This document shows positions 1 to 4,696 of a DNA stretch of 9,278 bases, piece by piece. The translations under genes were made by a program, and so were the position numbers. A model generated the notes under the pieces. That model saw only the letters and a program-made list of their open reading frames with translations, had not been told where the DNA came from and searched no databases. The DNA lies in contig CAYSAG010000207.1 in NCBI GenBank assembly GCA_964428935.1, positions 1-9,278 of the forward strand, read 5' to 3'. Source of the stretch: JAADHY01 sp964428935. Its GTDB lineage: Bacteria > Planctomycetota > Planctomycetia > Planctomycetales > Planctomycetaceae. Position 1 is the first letter of the stretch, and every line of letters begins with the position of its first letter.

Positions 1-97
1 GGCAAAAGAGTTCTTCCCCAGCGCAAGCCGAGCCAGGAACGAGGCGGGAAGGGCACCACACAGGCCGGAACTACAGACGCACCGGCACAGGGCGTTT

Positions 98-1357
98 TCA
101 GCGCGGTTTAAGCGTCACGGTGGCGGCGTGGATTTCGATTTGGAGCGGGAAGGGGGCGAAGAGTTGGTGAATGAGTTGGTCGCCGCGGGCTTGATGGACG
201 TCCAAGTTGACGCGCCGGTTCAAGTCGATTCCGGCGGCGGTCAGTTCGTCTGCGTCGTACTCGAACCGCACCCCGACCGACTCCAGTTTTTTCATGACTT
301 CGACCACCGGAGCGTTTTCCACCCGCAGCGTGAACTGGCGTCGGGTCAAGGGAACCGGCTGCGTCGACCGCTCGCCCCGCCTGGCGTTGCCCGAGCGGAC
401 GTTGCCGGAGCGGGCGGCCTGCAGCAGCGCCGCGGCCGCGTCAATCTGCTCGGCCGTTCCTCGGACGGTCAACCGCAGGCCGTCGCGTTCCATTTCGAGC
501 TCCGGGAACTCTTGCCGCAGTCGGCTGAGCACCTTCTCCGTGCCCCGCGGCGGCAGGTGCAACGTTCTTTCCAGCCGAACCGGCTGACCGACCGGGACCA
601 GCTCCACCGCGCGACCCTCTTTCGCCCAGCGGAACGTCTGGTCGAACTGAATCAGCACCAGCGACAAGGCTTCGGCGCAATTGACCTGTGGCAAGACCGC
701 TCGGGCCCACAAGTCGTGCGGCAGCTGCTCCGCGCCCACCACTTCCACCGCGAACCGCTGCGCAATGCTCTGAAGAATTTCGCGAGGCGTGGCCAGGTCC
801 GGCCAGGCAACGGTCGCTTTGCGGGCCAACTGAAGAGCTTGTCGTTCCCACGCGGCCCCGCGGTGCGCGAACAGTTCGTCCATTCGGGCTTCGGCGAGCG
901 TTCGGACGACCGACGCCGCGGCTGGCGGGCCCACGTAGACCACGTTGCCCACTGCGGCCGCTTTGGCTCCGACGTGGCCCGCGACCTGTTCCACCGCCTG
1001 CAGAAACGGCAGTCTGGCCACGTGCAGGGTCAGACGCGTTTCCGGGTCCATGCGGCGGTCCAAAAGAATGGCGACCCGCTGGCTCTGTTCGAGCCGTCGG
1101 AGCAGCTCGCGCAGCGGCACGTCTTGCCAGTCGGCGCTCAGGGTTCGGCGCAGAGCCGCCTCGAATTCGCGGCCGGTCAGCCGTGGCTCGCTTGGTGGCT
1201 CCAGTGACAACGTTCGGGCGAACCGGCTCGGCGGTGCGAGCGAAGCGGGATGGGTCGGCTGTTGAGCTTGCAGCACGCTGACGCACCACGCGACCAAACT
1301 GGCGGCCACGGCGGCGAGCAGAACCGCGCGGTCCATTTGCTTGGCTTTCGGTTGCAC
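98..1357 (-). CDS. Membrane-anchored protein with STN / secretin-N-like domains, no secretin pore
   Basis: About 419 residues from a GTG start. A short basic stretch is followed by a hydrophobic segment (about residues 8-31, MDRAVLLAAVAASLVAW...), which is a signal anchor or uncleaved signal peptide, so the rest should lie in the periplasm. I read three STN-like units (about 64-143, 179-255 and 339-417), each with the 'PLRELLRRLEQ / LLDRRMDP / NVVYVGP' type of pattern. A secretin_N-like unit lies at about 261-316 (LTVRGTAEQIDAAAALLQAA). A low-complexity RSGN-rich linker precedes the last unit. In type II/III secretion or type IV pilus secretins such domains precede a beta-barrel; here the protein stops after the last STN unit, so it is not itself a pore. 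The GTG at 1357 is chosen because AGAGGAG lies 6 nt upstream. The frame stays open to a GTG at 1504 (468 residues), which has no Shine-Dalgarno sequence. Domain calls are by eye; the precise function is unknown. Confidence 0.75.
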   Translation of the reverse strand: MQPKAKQMDRAVLLAAVAASLVAWCVSVLQAQQPTHPASLAPPSRFARTLSLEPPSEPRLTGREFEAALRRTLSADWQDVPLRELLRRLEQSQRVAILLDRRMDPETRLTLHVARLPFLQAVEQVAGHVGAKAAAVGNVVYVGPPAAASVVRTLAEARMDELFAHRGAAWERQALQLARKATVAWPDLATPREILQSIAQRFAVEVVGAEQLPHDLWARAVLPQVNCAEALSLVLIQFDQTFRWAKEGRAVELVPVGQPVRLERTLHLPPRGTEKVLSRLRQEFPELEMERDGLRLTVRGTAEQIDAAAALLQAARSGNVRSGNARRGERSTQPVPLTRRQFTLRVENAPVVEVMKKLESVGVRFEYDADELTAAGIDLNRRVNLDVHQARGDQLIHQLFAPFPLQIEIHAATVTLKPR

Positions 1358-1363
1358 GGCGAG

Positions 1364-1370
1364 CTCCTCT
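1364..1370 (-). promoter_or_regulatory. Ribosome binding site that decides the start at 1357
   Basis: On the minus strand AGAGGAG is followed by a 6-nt spacer and GTG. This is the best Shine-Dalgarno match near the 5' end of the STN-domain gene. The in-frame ATG at 1336 has only weak purines before it, and the GTG at 1504 has none. Confidence 0.65.
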
Positions 1371-1511
1371 GCTTGCGTTTGGTTGGGCTGAGGCGTGAGC
1401 TCGAGTCGAGCCCACGAGCCCAGCGGTCGGCGTGACCGAGCGTCGCTCACCCGTTTCAGGACGCTCTGAACTCCGTCCGGCGACTGAGCGGCTGGACGTG
1501 GCACGGCATTT

Positions 1512-1523
1512 TACCGCGCGGTA
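1512..1523. promoter_or_regulatory. 12-bp perfect palindrome, possible operator
   Basis: TACCGCGCGGTA is self-complementary. It lies 155 bp upstream of the chosen start of the STN-domain gene and just left of the T-tailed hairpin. It could bind a dimeric regulator or could be chance in GC-rich DNA; nothing else supports a role. Confidence 0.25.
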
Positions 1524-1539
1524 GACGCTCATCGGTTTG

Positions 1540-1566
1540 AAAGCGCGAACGACGTTCGCGCTTTTT
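1540..1566 (+). terminator. Strong hairpin followed by a T-tract, intrinsic-terminator-like
   Basis: An 11-bp perfect stem, AAAGCGCGAAC (1540-1550) against GTTCGCGCTTT (1554-1564), encloses the 3-nt loop GAC. On the plus strand five T residues follow or complete the stem (1562-1566), the usual form of a Rho-independent terminator. On the minus strand the T-run after the stem is only three long. It is oddly placed between divergent genes, so it has no annotated upstream plus-strand gene to terminate. It may stop an antisense or small RNA, or simply belong to a palindromic repeat. Confidence 0.5.
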
Positions 1567-1567
1567 C

Positions 1568-1591
1568 TGAGGGACACGCTCCGTCGCGTCC
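1568..1591 (+). repeat. Short palindromic repeat, family 'GAGGGAC', copy a
   Basis: The core GAGGGACACGCTCCGTC continues into GCGTCC. It matches the reverse complement of 1644-1666 and the plus strand of 7344-7375 with a few substitutions. Folded on itself it forms an imperfect stem with two mismatched pairs. It starts directly after the T-tailed hairpin at 1540-1566. Confidence 0.6.
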
Positions 1592-1613
1592 CAAGCCACG
1601 CGTTCGGCGTCCC

Positions 1614-1630
1614 GAATTCCGAATTCCGAA
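1614..1630 (+). repeat. Short tandem of GAATTCC (about 2.4 units)
   Basis: GAATTCC at 1614-1620 and 1621-1627 is followed by GAA. It sits in the gap between copies a and b of the GAGGGAC repeat family and is AT-richer than the surrounding DNA. Confidence 0.6.
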
Positions 1631-1643
1631 CCGACCGCGGCCA

Positions 1644-1666
1644 CGACGGAGCGTGGCCCTCCGGCG
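1644..1666 (-). repeat. Short palindromic repeat, family 'GAGGGAC', copy b (inverted)
   Basis: The reverse complement contains GGAGGGCCACGCTCCGTCG, nearly the same as copy a. The 5' CGCC flank is shared with copy c at 7344-7375. Copies a and b form an inverted pair 52 bp apart. Confidence 0.6.
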
Positions 1667-1785
1667 TAACGTCCAGCGGGGCACCAGGAACGGAGTCCTT
1701 GGGAAGACTGTTCGTGCGCCAAGGCGGTTCCGACAGGCGTGCATGATTTGAACGCCGTAATTTGTTACGCTCTTTTTAGTTGTGA

Positions 1786-1854
1786 AGCAAGCAGGATGCT
1801 TGCTCCACGTTAACTTGCTCCACGTTAGCAAGCAGGATGCTTGCTCCACGTTAA
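1786..1854 (+). repeat. Palindromic repeat in two and a half tandem copies
   Basis: A 28-nt unit is present at 1786-1813 and again, identical, at 1827-1854 (period 41). Between them, 1814-1827 repeats only the 3' half of the unit (CTTGCTCCACGTTA). Each full unit contains the perfect inverted repeat GCAAGCA / TGCTTGC with a 3-nt GGA loop and a tail CTCCACGTTAA. The pattern resembles REP-like intergenic elements that spread by copying. It lies about 250 bp upstream of the Hsp70 gene and shows no coding signature. Confidence 0.8.
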
Positions 1855-1868
1855 GATGAAACGGCACG

Positions 1869-1885
1869 GTCGGCGTGCTGCCGAC
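1869..1885. repeat. Small inverted repeat
   Basis: GTCGGC (1869-1874) and GCCGAC (1880-1885) flank the 5-nt loop GTGCT. It follows the 28-nt repeats. A 6-bp GC stem in GC-rich DNA is only weak evidence for function. Confidence 0.35.
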
Positions 1886-1914
1886 AGGGCTTGCGCGTTG
1901 GCTCCGTGTGTCAG

Positions 1915-1936
1915 CGCGTGAGGCCTCGCTCACGCG
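1915..1936. repeat. 8-bp perfect hairpin upstream of the Hsp70 gene
   Basis: CGCGTGAG (1915-1922) pairs perfectly with CTCACGCG (1929-1936) around the loop GCCTCG. No T-tract follows, so it is not a typical terminator. It may be part of a dispersed palindrome, or a leader structure if the Hsp70 transcript begins upstream of it. Confidence 0.45.
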
Positions 1937-2100
1937 TCGGCCCGGTGCGTTACTGTTTGGCCCTCGCTAGTGCGGCGGGCAGGCTCCGTCGGCAATGCGG
2001 CGCCGTTCGACGGCTCGGTCCGGACGTTCGCCGCCTTCAACCGACCGACGTTCGCTGCCGGGCAAGTGTTGGTCGTCCTGTCTTTTTGCAAGGCCGGTCC

Positions 2101-4056
2101 ATGTCGTTTCGCTACGCCGTTGGAATTGATTTGGGCACGACGTACTCGTCCATTGCGTACTTGAATGCGCACGGCGAGCCGGTGACGGTTCCGAACCAAG
2201 AGGGGGAGCCGAAGACGCCGTCGGTGGTCTGGTTCGACGGGGACGAGGTGGTCGTGGGGACGGAGGCCTTGCGGAACGCCATTTCCGAGCCGGGGCGGGT
2301 CGTTCAGAACGCGAAGCGGTTCATGGGGTTGTCGCACCGATGGGTGGTGGACGGCCGGTCGTACTCGCCCGAGGACATTTCGGCTTTCATTTTGCGAAAG
2401 TTGCTGCGGGCGGCCGAGCAGGTGTTGGGACCGGTGGAGCACGCGGTGGTCACCGTTCCGGCTCAGTTCAGCGACGTGCAGCGCGAGGCGACGGCTCGCG
2501 CGGCCATGCAGGCTGGCCTGAAGGACGTCACAATCATTAACGAGCCGGTTGCGGCCGCGTTGTGCTACGTGCTGGGGACGGAAGGGTTGTGGTTTACCGA
2601 GCTGGCCAGTGACCAGCGCGTGCTGGTGTTCGACCTGGGCGGCGGGACGTTCGACCTGTCGCTGATTGAGTACGGACGGCAGCGAATCGCCGTGGTGGCG
2701 AGCACGGGCGACCTGCACTTGGGAGGCGTGGACTGGAACAACGCGTTGCTGGACTACGTGGCCGAGCTGTTCCGGTCGGAGTTTGGTTCGGACCCACGCG
2801 ACGACGCGCAAAGCCTGCAATTCTTGGCCATGGAAGTCGAGAACGCGAAGCGCAGCCTTTCGGTTCGTCGGCGAGCGGCCGTGACGTGTCAGCACGCCGG
2901 GCACCGCAAGACGTACCAGGTGGAGCGCGAGCGGTTCGAGGAGCTGACGCGGCCGCTGGTCGAGCGGACGACGGAAATTACGGAGGCGTTGCTCAAGGGC
3001 TACGGACTGGGGTGGGCTCACGTGGACGTCGTGTTGCCGACGGGCGGAGCGTCGCGCATGCCCATGATTCGCGAAAACCTGCAGCGTCTGAGCGGCCGAA
3101 CCTTGAACGTGACGCTTTCGCCGGACCAAAGCATTGCACACGGAGCGGCTTACTACGCAGGGCTGTTGCGGAGCCACGCGGGGGTGGCCGGTTCGGTCTT
3201 GTCCACCGAGGTGGCTCGACGGCTGAAACGGTTGCGGCCACGAGCGGTCAGCACGCGAGCCTTGGGCATTCTGATTCGGGACAAGCGGACGAACCGACGA
3301 GTGCCGCACTACTTGATTCCGGCTGGAACGCCGTTGCCAGCTTCGGTGACCAAAGCCTTCGGCACGGTGAAACCGAACCAGCGTCGGGTGAGGCTGCAGG
3401 TGGTCGAGAGCGGCACGCGGCCGGGCGAGCCTTACGTCAAGTTGGGCACTTGCTTGATTGAGCGGCTTCCGCCGAACCTGCCCGAGGGGGCCATTGTCGA
3501 CGTGACGCTGGAGTACGACGAGCAGGCGCGGGTCCAGGTGTCGGCTCGTGAGGCGGTCAGCGGGCGGCTGGCGCGAGCGGTGCTGGTTCGACCCGAGTCG
3601 GTCCGGCCGCTGCCGAGCGAACCGGGCGCGGGCGAGGAGTCGCAAGAAGCCGGGCCGACGGGCCGACAGCCGAAGGCGTCGGAAGCGGAGGGGGTCGAGG
3701 CGAGCGCGGCACCGAGCCGGCCGGCGTCGGTGCGGAGCGAAGCCGGGTTCGGGGCCGAGGTCGAAGCCGGGCGCCGCGAAACCGGAGCGCGAGCAGGCGA
3801 ACCGACGGTGCTGGACCAGTCGCAGCGGCTGGCCGAGCCGGTCGAGCCGGCCGGGCTTGGAACGGACGACGGACAGCGGTCGCCGGCGCGGACCTCGAAG
3901 CGCCCGGACGACGTCGACGAAGAGCTCGACGTGGTGTTTGGCCTGTCGCGGCAGGAGGACGAGCTGGACGAGGCGGACCAACCGGTGCCGCTGTGCAACC
4001 GCTGCGCCGAGCCGCTCGACGCGCTCGGACGCTGTCCGCGTTGCGGGCGCCGGTGA
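2101..4056 (+). CDS. Hsp70/DnaK-family chaperone with C-terminal zinc ribbon
   Basis: 651 residues. The ATG at 2101 gives the canonical opening GIDLGTTYSS (8-17), and a weak AAGG lies 7 nt upstream; the frame is open further up to 1891 but that part shows no conservation. The ATPase domain (about 1-380) keeps all key residues: K72 (AKRF), P120 and R128 of the VTVPAQFSDVQR switch, E148 (INEP), DLGGGTFD (178-185) and the adenosine motif GGASRMP (315-321). A shortened substrate-binding beta domain follows (about 385-500; ALGILI, HYLIPAGTPLPAS). The usual alpha-helical lid is absent. In its place is a charged, low-complexity stretch (about 500-630) and a zinc ribbon with C632, C635, C645 and C648 as two CxxC knuckles. 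The hydrophobic DVLLLDV-type interdomain linker is replaced by a basic run. It is probably a cytoplasmic ATP-driven chaperone with altered client or partner binding. I leave the symbol empty because it departs from housekeeping DnaK. Confidence 0.92.
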   Translation: MSFRYAVGIDLGTTYSSIAYLNAHGEPVTVPNQEGEPKTPSVVWFDGDEVVVGTEALRNAISEPGRVVQNAKRFMGLSHRWVVDGRSYSPEDISAFILRKLLRAAEQVLGPVEHAVVTVPAQFSDVQREATARAAMQAGLKDVTIINEPVAAALCYVLGTEGLWFTELASDQRVLVFDLGGGTFDLSLIEYGRQRIAVVASTGDLHLGGVDWNNALLDYVAELFRSEFGSDPRDDAQSLQFLAMEVENAKRSLSVRRRAAVTCQHAGHRKTYQVERERFEELTRPLVERTTEITEALLKGYGLGWAHVDVVLPTGGASRMPMIRENLQRLSGRTLNVTLSPDQSIAHGAAYYAGLLRSHAGVAGSVLSTEVARRLKRLRPRAVSTRALGILIRDKRTNRRVPHYLIPAGTPLPASVTKAFGTVKPNQRRVRLQVVESGTRPGEPYVKLGTCLIERLPPNLPEGAIVDVTLEYDEQARVQVSAREAVSGRLARAVLVRPESVRPLPSEPGAGEESQEAGPTGRQPKASEAEGVEASAAPSRPASVRSEAGFGAEVEAGRRETGARAGEPTVLDQSQRLAEPVEPAGLGTDDGQRSPARTSKRPDDVDEELDVVFGLSRQEDELDEADQPVPLCNRCAEPLDALGRCPRCGRR

Positions 4057-4070
4057 GCGGGGAAGCGCGG

Positions 4071-4170
4071 NNNNNNNNNNNNNNNNNNNNNNNNNNNNNN
4101 NNNNNNNNNNNNNNNNNNNNNNNNNNNNNNNNNNNNNNNNNNNNNNNNNNNNNNNNNNNNNNNNNNNNNN
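4071..4170. other. Assembly gap, 100 N
   Basis: Exactly 100 N, the conventional placeholder for a scaffold gap of unknown size. It starts 14 bp after the Hsp70 stop codon and ends at the first readable codon of the next gene, so it hides that gene's start and anything between the two. Confidence 0.98.
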
Positions 4171-4656
4171 TTGGCTGCCGGGTTGGTGGTGTTTGTCGCT
4201 TGGACGATTTTGGACGTCGTCGTGCACGGCGTGCTGCTTCAGTCTGCCTACCAGGCCAGTCCGCAGTTGTGGCGGGCTCCCGAGCAGGCCAAGGCGGGCG
4301 TGTTGCACGGTGTCCGGCTGGTGTCGGCCGTGTGCTTTGCTCTTTTGTTCGGCCTGCTGGTGCAGCCGAAAAACGTGAAGACCGGCGCGCTGTTTGGCGT
4401 GCTGTACGGGACTGGGCAGGGAGTCGGAATGGGCTTTGCCACGTGGGCGGTGCAGCCGTTGCCGGGCGTGCTGGCGGTGGGGTGGTTCGTGGCCGCGGTT
4501 GTCGAGGCCGTTTTGGGCGGACTTTTGTTGGGGTTCGTTTTTCAAGAGACGCCGTCGGCGACCCGCCTGAGCCAAGTCGGTGAGCCCGACGAAGTCGGCG
4601 GGCGGGGCGAGAGCTCGTCGTCTGGTCCGTCCACCCCGCCGAACGAAGCCAAGTAG
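4171..4656 (+). CDS. Small integral membrane protein, N-terminus lost in assembly gap
   Basis: The readable part has 161 codons, opening with TTG right at the gap edge, so the true start is probably a few codons upstream inside the gap. Four hydrophobic segments are visible at about residues 2-23, 44-64, 71-92 and 99-124, joined by short loops. The C-terminal tail (125-161) is polar and rich in Ser, Gly, Pro and Glu and probably cytosolic. The second half of helix one carries D15 and H19 (LDVVVHG), and a Gly-rich GVLYGTGQGVGMG run lies in helix three. No enzymatic motif is visible and I cannot name the family with confidence. It reads in the same direction as the Hsp70 gene, but shared transcription cannot be judged across the gap. 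Its stop is 40 bp from the stop of the convergent BatA-like gene, with no terminator hairpin between. Confidence 0.75.
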   Translation: MAAGLVVFVAWTILDVVVHGVLLQSAYQASPQLWRAPEQAKAGVLHGVRLVSAVCFALLFGLLVQPKNVKTGALFGVLYGTGQGVGMGFATWAVQPLPGVLAVGWFVAAVVEAVLGGLLLGFVFQETPSATRLSQVGEPDEVGGRGESSSSGPSTPPNEAK

Positions 4657-4696
4657 TCGACGCCCCGCTGGCAAACCGTTCGGCCGTCTCGTGCCG

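Larger units (their letters stand above)
1358..2100. other. Divergent intergenic spacer rich in hairpins and repeats
   Basis: This 743-bp stretch separates two divergently read genes and must carry both promoters. I see no convincing gene in it: open frames here are composed of repeat sequence and lack Shine-Dalgarno sites. It holds a 12-bp palindrome (1512-1523), a strong hairpin with a T-tract (1540-1566), an inverted pair of one repeat family (1568-1591 and 1644-1666), a GAATTCC tandem (1614-1630), a 28-nt palindromic repeat in two and a half copies (1786-1854), and hairpins at 1869-1885 and 1915-1936. The segment around 1740-1785 is clearly AT-richer than its surroundings and is the likeliest promoter zone, but no confident -35/-10 pair can be named. 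Confidence 0.7.

Noticed and set aside
1..97. Left edge: possible start of another minus-strand gene or a terminator behind the STN-domain gene
   Set aside because: Only a 5-bp inverted repeat (GCCGG / CCGGC at 64-86) without a T-tract, and a short GTG-initiated frame without a ribosome binding site, can be seen; too little to call.
441..1577. Minus-strand frame of 378 codons overlapping the STN-domain gene
   Set aside because: Arg/Ala/Gly-rich translation without domains; it is a frame shadow of the gene at 98-1357.
1748..1776. Possible sigma-70 promoter: TTGAAC, 17-bp spacer, TCTTTT
   Set aside because: The -35 box is fair but the -10 box matches TATAAT at only three positions. It is mentioned only as an AT-rich zone in the spacer entry.
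1786..1854. Repeat array considered as a CRISPR
   Set aside because: Only two full units with a 13-14 nt interval that is itself a partial repeat, and no cas genes nearby.
1456..1933. Two short minus-strand frames in the divergent spacer
   Set aside because: They translate the palindromic repeats and the GAATTCC tandem and have no Shine-Dalgarno site or protein-like composition.
1930..4674. Minus-strand open frame of about 914 codons
   Set aside because: It runs through the 100-N gap and lies antisense to the Hsp70 gene; it is open only because of base composition and the gap.
4657..4696. Bidirectional terminator between the convergent genes
   Set aside because: The 40-bp spacer contains no stable stem or T-tract.
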